Assembly (NCBI RefSeq): GCF_042100115.1
Contig: NC_091273.1
Span: forward strand, 2,790,001-2,854,000
Direction of reading: 5' to 3'
DNA: 64,000 nucleotides
Source: Alternaria dauci
Lineage: Eukaryota > Ascomycota > Dothideomycetes > Pleosporales > Pleosporaceae
A model generated the notes under the pieces. It was not told where the DNA came from, ran no database searches, and was given only the letters and a program-made list of their open reading frames with translations. The stretch's first letter is position 1. Every line of letters starts with the position of its first letter. Of this stretch, positions 10,732 to 21,752 are shown in pieces. The position numbers were made by a program, and so were the translations under genes.

Positions 10732-11774
10732 GCAGCTAGACGCCCTACTGTTGCCATACATCAGATCGGAATAGTCAAATGGGATTTGAGTGCGTCTCAA
10801 AGGAGAGAAAAAGTGCTCTCTGGCAGGGATTGGGCCAGCGCTCGGGTATGAGCCATTGATATCGCCTGTGTTAGACTCGGAATGCACATCTCCTACCAGA
10901 CCCGTCGAATGCTCCAGCGCACGATATCGATTACCCGCCAGTCCACTGCGAGACATCTACAAACATGTCTAGCAAAGGATATCCGCGGATATACATGCAT
11001 AATGATACGAAAGCTAGCAATGCAAAAGATGAGAATCCCAAACATGACCACTGTCTATCCTAGTACTAAGATAGCAAACTGAAATGTGTATATAACCACA
11101 ATATACGCCATTGATACCCCACAGTCATCGCGGAAGTGCGCCATTCGCGGCTATGCACGATGGCAGATCGTTGATCCGAGGTTTTGACCAACAAGACCCA
11201 TGATCGTTCGCGAGCGAAGACCCCATGATCGTCGCCACTTCACACGGCCCGAGCCAATATCCCTGGAACCATCTTCTCTCCGCGCTTTTCCTCCGCAAAC
11301 ATACCGATCATCGGTCCTACGAAATCTTTGCAGCTCAGATCCATATTGGGTACCTTTTCTATCTCTTGGATATCTCCATAGTCTGTCTCATGCAATAAGA
11401 TATACTCATCTCCGAAAATACATGTATCTATTGAAGAGTTCGGAATGCTTGTTCTGGTTCGGCATGTTTTTGTCTATGATATACCTCGCTGTGTTTCACA
11501 CGTGGAGCATAATGCGAGGAGTACAAGAGCAGAAAGAAGTGATGTGGACAACCAGAGGAAGCGACATTCGTCTCTACATACTACAGGGTCTGAACTTAAC
11601 GGCTTGGAACTGGGTACAGGCGATAGAACAGTGACGCTGACATTTATCGTCAAATGACAGCAATGCATATTCAAATCCAGGACATTTGGCTGTCCTTCCT
11701 CCGTGTCCCCCTCGTCAGGCGCGTTTCGCGTCCGAGTCCATATAGATTGGTAACGCTCACTTTGACCCTTGCCA
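10732..11774. other. Intergenic, no gene recognised
   Basis: 3' flank of the rhodopsin-like gene. Several open frames of 60-145 codons overlap one another on both strands; none has a recognised motif or splices into a larger product. Confidence 0.4.
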
Positions 11775-12525
11775 TTATCCGTGCTTGTCTTCGAACGCCT
11801 CGCAGTAGCTAGTACACTGCATGTATCCTTCGGTACCTGCAGCGCTGAGTACCAAGTTCTTGAGCAGTTTCTCTTCCGGACTTTCAACTGCAGCTTCACG
11901 CCATTGTGAACCTGTGCTCTTCGTGTTTTTCTCCCTACACGATAATCGAGGGACAGAAAACGTTTTGAGAACACATATGCGGGCCTTCAGGGTAGATGCC
12001 ACCAGTACCATGTCAGGGTTCCCTTTCGTCACCCAGTTCTAACCTATCTTAATATCGATATTGGGAAAGTATGCTCTCAGTTTCCGGGCCTGGAAATTTT
12101 GAACTCGAAGGATGTGCTCTTCCAGTGTCGGGATGAAAAAAAGACTAGGATGTGTGCCGTAGAAGTCAAGTAAATGCAGTCAACCCATCTGCTTGAACAA
12201 TTCTCCGTAATGGAGATAATGAAGCTATGCAGACCGTCTTCCTCGTAGTCATCATATTTATACACACCACGTAGAAGGTGCCATTATGGTAACGGATCGT
12301 GAACCAAAGTAGGGAACTTGAAGAAACCGAGCTGTTCACACCTGTTGACCGTGTTACCTAATTGATGCTGGTAGATGAGATCCTGCGGCGTATAGTCTGG
12401 GAGAATAGGGGAAAAAATGGAACCTGGAGTTGGTAATAAAGTATGTGCTGTCGGTGAAGACAAGCGAAGGATCCGGAGCGAACCCTTTCAACGATTGGGT
12501 TGATAGACGGATTGCTGTTCGTCAT
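11775..12525 (-). pseudogene. Decayed gene of unknown family
   Basis: On the minus strand a protein-like reading runs from an ATG at 12525 to a stop at 11775, but only with shifts of frame and three stops read through. In order: NPSINPIVERVRSGSFACL; then in another frame TPGSIFSPILPDYTPQDLIY and NRCEQLGFFKFPTLVHDPLP; a TAA; WHLLRGVYKYDDYEEDGL; a further frame change; YGELFKQMG, TGA, LLDFYGTHPSLFFIPTLEEH, RKLRAYFPNIDIKIG, TAG, NWVTKGNPDMVLVASTLKAR. The consistent protein character of each piece, laid end to end on one strand, argues for a former gene of about 240 codons rather than chance. I do not recognise the family. No splice sites remove the stops. Confidence 0.5.
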
Positions 12526-12587
12526 GGTGCCATGGTCCAGATATAGACCAGGATTGCTACCTAGGTAGTTAAATCATAGACTACTCT

Positions 12588-12921
12588 TGGTTGACCTTGT
12601 TAGTTATTGTGGCCGACTACACCACCGAAGCCTTGCCTTGCGGTCTGCATGCTAGAGATTTCACGTAGCTCAACTTCCGCGATACAGCTGCTCTCTTCTT
12701 CAACCAGTTCATGAATGTTATTCCGCTCGAGGCACCTGCGTGGAAGTACTTCATCCACTATCAAGTCTTCCTCGTTTCCTCGCTTCCGAGATCGGCTTCA
12801 TTTACTTGTGCATCGTGGAAACAAGGTACGCGCCCATAGAGAGAATCGCCAGGTTCGTCGACAGTGATGATGCGGTTGAAGTTGGCAAGGCTGCCTTGAT
12901 GGACGGCAAGGAGAAGAGAGA
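12588..12921 (+). pseudogene. MFS sugar transporter remnant (C-terminal helices)
   Basis: The plus strand reads WLTLLVIVADYTTEALPCGL, ARDFT, an in-frame TAG, then LFFNQFMNVIPLEAPAWKYF, matching the eleventh and twelfth helices of fungal hexose/lactose transporters (family consensus WTPLLVSYTTEILPYGLRAKG). After a frameshift near 12790 it continues SEIGFIYLCIVETRYAPIER and IARFVDSDDAV, the family's ETRYxPLEEIAxxFDGDDA tail. The rest of the transporter, roughly 400 residues, is missing upstream. So this is a truncated, frameshifted relic that cannot make a transporter. It sits just beyond the start of the relic on the other strand, marking 11.8-12.9 kb as a gene-decay zone. Confidence 0.8.
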
Positions 12922-13690
12922 TTCTGGCGGAAGAAGGATTTTCGGTGCCGCATATTGGAGTTACGAAGTAGGATTAGTGTCAGATATATGACGTCGGATA
13001 TATAAGTAATCCATGTGTATGCGAGCATCATTTAAGATTCCGCGGAAAGAATCTGCGTTGAACCATAACCTCTAGTGCGACTGGCTGCTCATTAGGATGA
13101 CTCGGATACTGCCATCCAAAGATTAGGGGATGGTCGCATTTCCAAAAGCAAACGTGCGTGCACGAAGTTGTTGTTATGATGCAAAAACAGGGATGTAGCC
13201 GATTGGCCTTGAGGGCCGAAGGCGGAAGACAAGGCGGTGGGGCCGCGTCGCCCAATGTACCAACCTCGCGTCGCGACATTAAGACACATGCTTGGAAAGT
13301 CTTGCCCGCGTCATGCTCAACAGACGATACAGTACAGCTGCCAGCACGCGACTGAGCGCGCAAGATAGCCAATCGCATCCTACACAATGCCGTGAGCACT
13401 TTAATCAAGCATCCAAGCCCCAAAGCTTGCTGTCGGCTGCTGTCAACGGTTCCGCAAGTGTCGATCACCCTATCTCCTGCTTCTTGGAGCATCGTCATTG
13501 CGCTAGCACAGGCGCACTACTTTATCCACCTTCCCTAAACATGGTCGTTCTCACGCCTATGATATGGGTTGACAGGGTAGCTATCACCCTCGTCATATCT
13601 CCTTGTTCCTGCGTGCTGGGACAGATATATAGACGCCTGCTACCTCTTGTGCGCCCGTAGCTAGCGAGTTCGCATCGCTCCATTGGTATC
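12922..13690. promoter_or_regulatory. 5' flank of the S28 protease gene with TATA element
   Basis: About 0.77 kb without a recognisable gene. A TATATA at 13626-13631 lies 60 bases before the ATG of the S28 protease gene and is a plausible core promoter element. Open frames here on both strands lack family motifs. Confidence 0.45.
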
Positions 13691-15658
13691 ATGCGTTTTT
13701 CAATTGCTGTCGCAGCGGTCCTGGGCGGCCTTCAGGCTGTTTCTGCGCTCAAGCTCTCCCCGAGAAATGCGGTAGAGAGAGAAGAGCAGGTACGTACCTC
13801 TTTTTGTGCGTGGCATGAACATTGCTATGGGGTATCTCTACGTTGTCCCTGCTGAGATTTTGCAATTTCTGTTGTAAAATGCGTGGAAAGCGTTGGGAGC
13901 CGAACGGAGCCTTCTCGGTCAACAACGGATGTAATATATCAGCACAGGACGAATACCGCCGGGATATGAGCACTTCAGTCTAACAGAATCTTAGGTGCAA
14001 GCTGCACGGACGCGTCGCAGCCTCGCGAAACGCGAAGATACCGACCCGACGCTGTTGTACCCTGAGTACAACATTTCCGTGCCAGTTGACTTCTTCCACA
14101 ACGAGACACGATACGAGCCTCATAGCAACGAGTCTTTCAACCTGAGGTACTGGTTTGACGACACGTACTACAAGCCTGGCGGACCAGTCTTTGTTCTTCT
14201 TGGTGGAGAAACCGACGGAGAAGGCCGTCTCACGTTCCTTCAGAAGGGAATCGTTCACCAGGTCATCAAGGCGACTAATGGTCTCGGTGTCATCCTCGAG
14301 CACCGTTATTATGGCAAGTCCTTCCCAGTGCCCGATCTGACGACTAAGAACATGCGGTTCTTGTCGACTGAGCAGTCACTTGCCGAGATCGACTTTTTTG
14401 CGAGGAATGTGAAATTCCAAGGCATCGATGCGGATTTGACTGCGCCCAACACTCCGTGGATCGTCTACGGTGGTTCATATGCTGGAGCTCAGGCTGCGTT
14501 CTTGCGAGTTGTATACCCAGAGACTTTCTGGGGCGCAATTTCCTCTTCTGGCGTGACCGTCGCAATCTACGACTACTGGCAGTACTTTGAGCCTGCTAGA
14601 CTCACTGGACCTCCCGATTGTATGAAGAACACGCAGCTTTTGATTGACGTGGTCGACGGTATTCTCATCCGCCAGAATGATACCTCCAAGGCCCAGGCGC
14701 TCAAGGATGTCTTCGGCTTTGGCGATGTTACAGATAATCGTGATTTCGCTGGTCAGATTACCGGTGTATATGGCCTGCAGAGCACAAACTGGGATCCTGA
14801 AGAGAACTCGCCTTCCTGGTTCAACTGTAAGTGACCCAGTGCAGAGTCCATGTGAGGCATATACTGACTTTGCACACCCACATTTAGACTGCCAAAATAT
14901 CACAGCAGAGGAGCCGACAGGCGAGAACCTCCGCCCGGCTGTTGCTGAGCTCGTCTCAGCAGCTGGTTACCCCAACGACACCGTTGTGCAGAACATCACC
15001 CTCAACGCTATTGCCTGGCTCAACAGTACCGCGCTCGCCGGATGGCGCCGCTCGAACAGGACCCAAGATTCGTACTTCACCGCGCTCAATACCACTGCGC
15101 TCCAGCAATACACTTCCCTTGAAGACTATGGCGCAACGAGCTGGAGCTACCAAGTCTGCACCGAGTGGGGATACATTCAAACCGGAAATACACCAGCCGA
15201 TATCATGCCCCTCATCTCGCGAACTCTTGACGTCGAGTATTTGACCTTCTTCTGCCGCGCACAGTTCGGCATCGATCACCCTCCAGAGGTTGAGCGCGTC
15301 AACAAGTACGGCGGCTACGACATTGATTACGAGCGTCTCGCCCATATTGGAGGTAACGCTGACCCATGGAGGCCCGCTACCCCATTGTGGTACCCGGAGA
15401 GCAGGAATGACACCACGGATCGCCCGTGGCATTTGATCAGCCATGGTGTGCACCACTGGGAGGAGAATGGTATCTTTGAGAACCAGACCACTCCCGAGTT
15501 GCCCCCACCGCAGGTCGTGTACGCCCAGCAGTACCTGAAGAATTTTGTCATTGAATGGCTGGAGGGTAAGTGTTGAAAGTTCTGACGAGATTATTTTGGA
15601 TAGCCGCTAACGCTGTATAGAATTTGAGGCCCAGAAGGAACACACTGAGCTACGATGA
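13691..15658 (+). CDS. Secreted serine protease, peptidase family S28
   Basis: Four exons: 13691-13789, 13995-14826, 14888-15565 and 15621-15658, giving 548 residues. Introns are 205, 61 and 55 bases with GTACGT or GTAAGT donors. A signal peptide ends near LQAVSA (residue 19). The nucleophile motif GGSYAG is at about 192-197 with Ser at 194; the acid is in GNADPWRPA and the base in SHGVHHWEENG near the C-terminus, completing the Ser-Asp-His triad. The family cleaves after proline (Pro-Xaa carboxypeptidase / dipeptidyl peptidase II type). Many N-x-S/T sites fit a glycosylated extracellular enzyme. It probably feeds on external protein, active at acid pH in known relatives. The last exon codes only a dozen residues. 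Assignment is firm; exact bond preference is not. Confidence 0.92.
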
Positions 15659-16037
15659 GTTAGCGACGCTTTCTTCATTGTTGAAGGATACCCAGCTCCG
15701 CATGTAGTGTGATTACTCCTTTACTCTACACAGCCAAACCTGAACACCGAGTAACTGTGGTCCAAGTCCTGGCTGCTCCGGTTTATGGTCATCAATAAAA
15801 GCACATCACTCCTATTTTATGTTGCGACCTGAGAATCCAAAACAGTCGAGATGCTTGTGATATCAATATTGGTTAATAGCAGTGCATGAGACGCATATTA
15901 AGTGTAAGTTCAACAGCTCTTGCGCACAACAATCGCTAAATACGCCAAAATGCATGCAACGTCGTCCCAGTATTTTCACAATACCTGCCATTCTCTACCC
16001 CTTTTCCATGAAGATCCCTCACAAGCACTCCACCAGT
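15659..16037. other. Convergent 3' spacer
   Basis: Separates the 3' ends of the S28 protease gene and the NIS1-like gene. An AATAAA-type signal (ATCAATAAAAGC near 15790) may serve polyadenylation of the protease transcript. Nothing else seen. Confidence 0.5.
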
Positions 16038-16511
16038 CTACTGCACGGCGTTTTTGATCCAAGCCTGGCCCTTGCTCTGCACAATATCCCCACCGGTAGT
16101 CGCGCCAACCCTGACCGTAACATTGAATCCAGTCACAACTGTGCCTCCACTAACACCATACAACGAGTAAATCCCAGCATTCAACAAGATATCCTTGCCC
16201 TGGAAATCTTCATCGGCCAGTTCCGCAGGCACAGTCGCAGTAATGGTAACGTTATCCTGGCCCTGGTTGCTCTTCTCGGGACCCAGGTACGCGGAGCCAG
16301 TGTAAGAGCCCAGAGTACCGGGGAAGCCCGGCGCAACGTTGAAACCCCAGGCTACTGCAATGTCGGCGACGGATTGGATGTAGCCTTCTGAGAGGAGGGT
16401 GAGGGTAAAGGTGCTGTTGGGTGCGAGCGTTGAAGGGGCTGCGATGCCGATCAGGCGAGAGGATGCGAGGGTTGCGGACGTGAGCGCCGTTGCGAGAGTG
16501 GAGAAACGCAT
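16038..16511 (-). CDS. NIS1-like secreted effector
   Basis: Intronless, 157 residues, ATG at 16511. An N-terminal signal sequence (MRFSTLATALTSATLASS) is followed by RLIGIAAPSTLAPNSTFTL. The family signature of NIS1 (necrosis-inducing secreted protein 1) is clear in YIQSVADIAVAWGF, FPGTLGSYTGSAYLGPEKSN and AGIYSLYG; length also matches the family. NIS1 homologues are conserved in many plant-associated asco- and basidiomycetes, and studied members suppress plant pattern-triggered immunity by binding receptor-associated kinases. The reading frame is open further upstream without a signal peptide; 16511 is chosen because it places the signal peptide first. A TATA box lies about 115 bases upstream. 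I infer apoplastic secretion during host contact; activity of this copy is untested. Confidence 0.88.
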   Translation of the reverse strand: MRFSTLATALTSATLASSRLIGIAAPSTLAPNSTFTLTLLSEGYIQSVADIAVAWGFNVAPGFPGTLGSYTGSAYLGPEKSNQGQDNVTITATVPAELADEDFQGKDILLNAGIYSLYGVSGGTVVTGFNVTVRVGATTGGDIVQSKGQAWIKNAVQ

Positions 16512-16624
16512 GGTGTTGGTAGAACAGGTGTTGATGTGCTGGGAAGGAAGGCGGTATGTAAAGTTTGGTGGTTTGTTTGGTTTGAAGCTTGAGCGTGTAT
16601 ATGAGGTTTGCTCGGGTGTCGAAT

Positions 16625-16632
16625 TATTTATA
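16625..16632 (-). promoter_or_regulatory. TATA box of the NIS1-like gene
   Basis: TATAAATA on the minus strand, about 115 bases before the effector ATG. A TATA-containing promoter fits an inducible, stage-regulated gene; this is inference from position and sequence only. Confidence 0.45.
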
Positions 16633-17181
16633 CATTTACGGCCAACACTGAAGACGCACAGCCATTTCACGACACATCATGCCATTAAGCACAACCCTAT
16701 CCCCACAAAAAGTTGGAGGCAATTGCCGGAAGAGGGATATCGGAGTATTACTCTGTCAGCCATCCCCTGCAAGCCTGTGCAGATCCCTCGGCATAGCCAT
16801 GGTGACCTCTCGGCGGCGTATAAACAGCCGATCCCATAAGATTCGTCTCTATTTTAGGATCAGTACGTGGCTCGAAAGCCGTAATTTCCAGTTCGCTGAT
16901 TTGGAGGTAGAGGTTGTTCGAGGATGGGTACAGCGTACGTCATGCGGTTATCGGAAGCGGAGCTCGTACAAGTGGCGGAAATAACGTCATTTAAGTCTAT
17001 GACGGAAAGCTCACCCTGCAAAACGCCGAGGGCGCATCGTGGAGGTGCATCACTCATGATGCTAAGGGTTACAGTGACATCGTTTGCTTGTTGAGTCCAT
17101 GTCCAATGATCAGTTGCTCTATTGTCGCTATGAACCTACGCTCAACCGCAAAAAGAAGTATGACTGCCGAATTTGACTACC
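16633..17181. other. Upstream region of the NIS1-like gene
   Basis: About 0.55 kb between the effector promoter and the 3' end of the 6PGDH-like gene. No gene, RNA or repeat recognised. Confidence 0.45.
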
Positions 17182-18892
17182 TCATAGCTTGTAGTTTTTA
17201 CCATATTTTTCCTTCTGGCTCGTCGCAGGCTTCCATTCGAAGTGATGCTTGCCTTCCATTGGCTTCTTGACATCTGCATCTTTGTCGCCCTTCTTGTCGA
17301 ACATATGGCTGCCAAAGTAATCGAGCTCTGCTTCGTAGAACGAGGTCGGTAGGTCGGTGCCGCTAGCGACTTTGAAGTACTCCAGGGTAGCGCTTAGGGC
17401 AGGTACTACCTGATCTGTCTCTACAGCCTTGGCGACTATACGACGAAGTGCCGGGAAGCAGTTCTTTACGTCCTGGGCAACGCGAGTCGAGAAGTTCAGG
17501 TTCAAGTCTTCTGGCTTGGGGTTGGACTTGAGAATTGGCGCGAGGATCTCGTCAGAAATGTAGTCTGCTTGGATGATACATCCCGCGCGCCAGATTTGCC
17601 AGACTTGCGAGTAGTCGATTTCCCACTTGTGTTCTTGATCTGCTTTGGCGATGACATTCATGCCTTGGATATAGCTGGCGAGACATGAGGCATATGTTGC
17701 TTTTCTCAAATCTTCCAGGAAAGCCTTCTTGTCGGAAATGTCCAACTGGCTAGGAGAGAAACCTCCGTCGGCGGCCTTGTTCGCCTGCTCACGGTCACCG
17801 CGGAAGGCGGATGCAAGGCGGAACGCATGGGAGATGTTGAGGGTGAAGGCTGGGATGTGAAGTTCGATGGCCTCGGTGTTGCTCCAGACACCAGTGCCTT
17901 CTTCGCCAGTGACGTCCTGGACGACCTTGTCGAGAACTTCTGAAATGACAAGAGGGTGGTGTTGGGCATCTTTTTGGTTAGGCTTTTCGTTCAGGTCGCG
18001 TTTGTGAGACAGATCGGCGCCGATGGAGACCAGGAAAGTGCCTCTCTGTTTGTGAGTTAGCACAGAGAGCTTTCAGGGTCGTAAAGTGCACACATACTAG
18101 CTCGCCTTCCGAGTCCCATTGGGATAAGACGTCGCCAATTTCCTCGTAGTCCATGCCCATCTTTCGCATAATGCCCCAGGCTTCGCAGATGGCGCTCATC
18201 ATGCCGTGCTCGATGCCGTTGTGCATCATCTTCACGTAATGGCCTGCTCCACCCTTCCCAATGACGCCCACACAAGGTTTCTCATTCTTGTCTTTGGCTG
18301 CGACCTTTTCTAGTAGTGGAAGAACTTCCTTGAGCGCAGAGATGTCGCCGCCAGGACACATTGAAGGTCCTGCTCGCGCAGCCTGGTATCCGCCACTGAC
18401 ACCGCAGCCAATGTACCGGATGCCGGTGCCCTCTGTCTTCTTCTGTCGACGCTCGGTGTTTTGGAAGTGTTCGTTTCCGCAGTCTAGTATAATGTCGTCG
18501 CGGGCGAGATGCGGCTCCAGGCCCTCGAGGACCTTGTCGCCAACACCGCCATGTGGGAGAGAGAAGACGAGGAGGCGCGGTGTAGATAGTGACTTGCACA
18601 AGGAATCGTAGTCTGGCGCTCCGTCAGTACTCGATTGCACCGTGGTCGATGCGTCTCCGCCTACCTTTGTACTTTTTGATCTTTCCGTTGTATCCCTGCT
18701 GCTCAGCCTTCTCTATGACTGCATCCATTGCTTGCTCAGACGGGTCCGAGAGCGAAACATTGACACCATCCTCGGCGAAGAGCAGAGCCATTCCACCGCC
18801 CATGCTCCCGCAACCAATCATAGCAATCTAACATGGTCAGACTTGGTAAGTAAGAGGTAGGAGGAAGCACACACATTTGTGAATTTAGACAT
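17182..18892 (-). CDS. 6-phosphogluconate dehydrogenase paralogue (divergent)
   Basis: Exons 18892-18875, 18827-18665, 18612-18098 and 18045-17182 (introns 47-52 bases) give 519 residues. Residues 6-40 form the NADP Rossmann start (IAMIGCGSMGGGMALLFAED). The catalytic region GKGGAGHYVKMMHNGIEHG keeps the lysine and the H-N-G-I-E run of 6PGDH, and RLASAFRGD and YIQGMNVI follow as expected in the all-helical domain. But the substrate segment that normally reads GGEEGARYGPSLMPGG is here SGGYQAARAGPSMCPGG, and the NADP/dimer-site KGTGKWT equivalent is EGTGVWS. Canonical enzyme makes ribulose 5-phosphate in the oxidative pentose phosphate pathway. I infer a second, diverged cytosolic copy, perhaps with another beta-hydroxyacid substrate. 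The 18-base first exon encodes only MSKFTN. Confidence 0.85.
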
Positions 18893-19444
18893 TATTTAAT
18901 TTGTGTTCTCGTCTTCTTGTCGCGAGCGAAAAGAGATCAGGAGTGAGGAGACTAGGATGATAATGTACAGGTATGTGAGCGAGGACAAGGACGGGAGCGT
19001 CGGGTCGGCGCTGTGTACGAGGGTGTCGAGAAACTGGAGCATGATGAAAGACGCAGGTCAAGAGTTTGTCATTGAGCAATTCGAGTGACGTCGGCGGGGT
19101 GTGGTAGCTGAACCTAGCTCAATGCTAGAGGGCGAGGGATGGACGGTGGCTCATTTATCTGCGTCTGCCCGGCTGTGCCGCAGGGAGTGGGGACGTGGGC
19201 CATGATGTATGCACATGGCGCATAGCCCGTAAGTGGTGTACTTGCTGCTAAACAAACAAAGGGCAGGCGCGATGGAGGGTGAGGGACGGACTTGGGTCGC
19301 GTACCGTCAAAGGGCCGCCGCTCTTCCACTAGCGCGAACCGCCTCGACTACGGAAACATTTGGCGATGCCGAAAGCTTGACAACTCCAGTCCCTCACAGC
19401 GATACCCACCGCGTACCCCCACCGACCAATTACATCCCGCAGCC
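18893..19444. promoter_or_regulatory. Divergent promoter region, 6PGDH-like / Y14
   Basis: About 550 bases between two genes that start in opposite directions. Short open frames only. No defined operator recognised. Confidence 0.5.
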
Positions 19445-19983
19445 ATGGCCGACGCAGAAACAATGGACATTGACCAGCCCGAGCAGCGCGAAGTCGCGTC
19501 GGCTGACCCAAACGCCAGCGACGCGCGCACCCAGGCCGGCGCAACAGCTGTGCGCTCCATCGAAGGCTGGATCATCGTTGTCACCAATGTGCACGAGGAG
19601 TGCACCGAGGAGGATCTCCAGGACATGTTTGGCGAGTTTGGTACGATTAAGAATCTACACATGAACCTGGACAGGAGGACGGGTTACGTCAAGGTACGCG
19701 CCTGACACCACGGCTGTGGAATGTGTGTGGCAGAGCTGACCTCGTATAGGGCTACGTCCTCATCGAGTACGCTACGTTGGAAGAAGCAACGGCCGCCATC
19801 AAGGGCGCCAACGGCGAGGAACTCCTCGAGCAGAAGGTCAGCGTCGACTTTGCCTTTGTGCGACCCCCACCCGCCAGCAAGGGCCGCCCGCGCGACTATG
19901 ACAAGCGCCAGAGCGGACGCGGCGCTGGAAGAGCCAGGAGCAAGAGCCCTGGACGCGACGGTGATGACATGGACGATGAGTAG
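19445..19983 (+). CDS. RNA-binding protein Y14 / RBM8A (exon junction complex core)
   Basis: Exons 19445-19693 and 19750-19983 with a 56-base phase-0 intron (GTACGC ... GTATAG) give 160 residues. A polar N-terminus leads to a single RRM at about 40-120: [20 protein letters not shown] with RNP2, and [13 protein letters not shown], the RNP1 strand, formed across the splice. The C-terminal tail is Arg/Ser/Gly rich ([18 protein letters not shown]) as in Y14. Y14 pairs with Mago and sits on spliced mRNA upstream of exon junctions, affecting export and nonsense-mediated decay. Length and architecture match the family. The intron interrupts the RNP1 region. Identification is strong. Confidence 0.93.
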
Positions 19984-21161
19984 TTTCGGACGAGCGGGCA
20001 TTTCACCATGCTCCGTTATTCGAGTTACGTTGCGAAGCAGAAGGGAGAACGGATCGCATGGGCCCGCGACACCTAGCAGTTGCTTCTGTATCGATGCCCA
20101 GGACGTGTCCTGTAATAATAGCTTACCGGCTTACCTCTTCGGGTAGGTCGGGTTCTGACTTGACTATTGTAAGTACACGACTGCTGCGCTATCCAAAACT
20201 GTAGACTAATACACCTGCAGACTCTTGCCTGTGCTTGACAGATACGGCACTGACCTTGTCTTACTACTTTGGTGCTAGTATCCGCATACATGACATGGTG
20301 TCTTGGAGTGAAGAATCACATGCTCGACCGCGCTGTCGCCGTTGGACAACGGATTCATAGAACGAAGCTCTTATGGTCCTGTAGTACCTTCATACCGCGA
20401 TAAGCTCAACGATAGAGCGGCCTATGTCAGAGCCCCGTTCAATGCATTTTGGGTGGCTTTGGGATCATAAGAGGACCAACAGACGCCATGGTAGTGATGT
20501 AGTCTGTACTCATCCTATAGTCCTGGCTGTCAGGCGGAGAATCGGGTTGAAGCGTAAACGTAGTGAAGCTTGAGCCATCGAGTGAGTCTCCGAGTATTGA
20601 TGTCTACAAACAGCAGCGTGAGACGGCGTTGACCTTGTTTGCGGCTTCGATATCAGCTACCAAGGCATTGGTGAAGTTCATGCTCCTGCATGATCAAATG
20701 CCTTCTTTCCTGAGTGGGCATGGTGGTTTTTGCCAGGCTCACATTTGAGGTTTGTGCTGTGATCCCTAGGCATCGTGAGTACCTCTAGCTTTGTTTTAGA
20801 TATGAATCCACAGGTGACAACGTCCTAACAGCCTTGTGGACTGGCGTTTGATTTCCCCAGAGGTTATAAACGGAGGAAGCAATGTGGCTATGGCAGGCAA
20901 GATGGATAAGATTACGCTGGCTAAGTTCCCGTGTACCTTCTCACGGTAGCAACGTTACTACTGGGGACTGGCAGACTTTGTAACAGGCATGTGAAGATTG
21001 TCCGATAGCCGTGGGCTTGTGAAATCTCTGTTGCAGGTCAGACTGCCCCACTCAATGGGACCGACTACCCTTCTGATTATCGATGCTGTGCGTCAGCCTT
21101 TTCTCCTGAACTAGTGGTGCCGTCAATATATATTTTTGCAAAACTCTTCCAAACATCAATC
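19984..21161. other. Intergenic, about 1.2 kb, no gene recognised
   Basis: Between Y14 and the tRNA gene. A few open frames of around 60 codons have no motif. A TATATATTTTT run at about 21126-21136 precedes the tRNA and is typical of the AT-rich flank of Pol III genes. Confidence 0.4.
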
Positions 21162-21243
21162 GGTGAGATGGCCGAGCGGTCTAAGGCGCTAGCTTCAGGT
21201 GCTAGTAGAGAAATCTGCGTGGGTTCGAATCCCACTCTCATCA
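21162..21243 (+). tRNA. tRNA-Leu, anticodon CAG
   Basis: A complete 82-base class II tRNA. The acceptor stem GGTGAGA pairs with TCTCATC followed by discriminator A. The D arm is GCC ... GGC, the anticodon stem CTAGC/GCTAG encloses loop TTCAGGT with anticodon CAG (reads CUG), a long variable arm (about AGAGAAATCT) follows, and the T loop is GGGTTCGAATCCC. Internal A box is near 21169-21179 and B box GGTTCGAATCC at 21222-21232. There is no intron. The long variable arm and CAG anticodon both indicate leucine. Confidence 0.97.
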
Positions 21244-21251
21244 ACATGTAC

Positions 21252-21257
21252 TTTTTT
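21252..21257 (+). terminator. Pol III terminator
   Basis: Run of six T beginning nine bases after the tRNA 3' end, the usual RNA polymerase III stop signal. Confidence 0.85.
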
Positions 21258-21752
21258 GCCTTTTTGCTATCCTGTTGGCGATGTAGTCAGTGGTAGAATG
21301 TATTTTTGCTGCGTGCTACGGGGAACCACGCGAGGGTGGGGCCGGCACAATTTCGGAATAAGCTCGACACCACTTCTGGGCACACGTACGAGACGTGTGT
21401 CTGTAGTCTTCGCAACCCCTCTGCAGTCCTCCTGTGCCAGGACAGGATGCTACTAACACCAGGATCCGGCCCTGGCAAGATCAGCCACCCAAGCCCGCAC
21501 GGGAAGGTGGACCTGGCTGGATCGTGTACGCCTCATGCAACTCGCGGCACATACCTCCTCCACCATGCTCTCCACAGCAGCCGATAAGAGCCCTTCGCTC
21601 GTCTTTTATATTCATCCCCGTGCATATGCTATAGCATTCCTCAACATAGCTTGCTCGCAGAGCGGCTCCGTGGATCGCTCGCGCGTCGCATAGCGCCCAG
21701 CCCTCGGCCAGCGCAACCTCTCAGTTGGCGAGCACAGCTACCTGGCCTCGCC
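21258..21752. promoter_or_regulatory. 5' flank of the GH76 gene
   Basis: About 0.5 kb between the tRNA and the GH76 start codon. Short open frames without motifs. Presumed promoter and leader; no specific element assigned. Confidence 0.4.

Noticed and set aside
13028..13498. 156-codon minus-strand open frame before the S28 gene
   Set aside because: No family motif; overlaps other equally long frames, as in random GC-balanced DNA.
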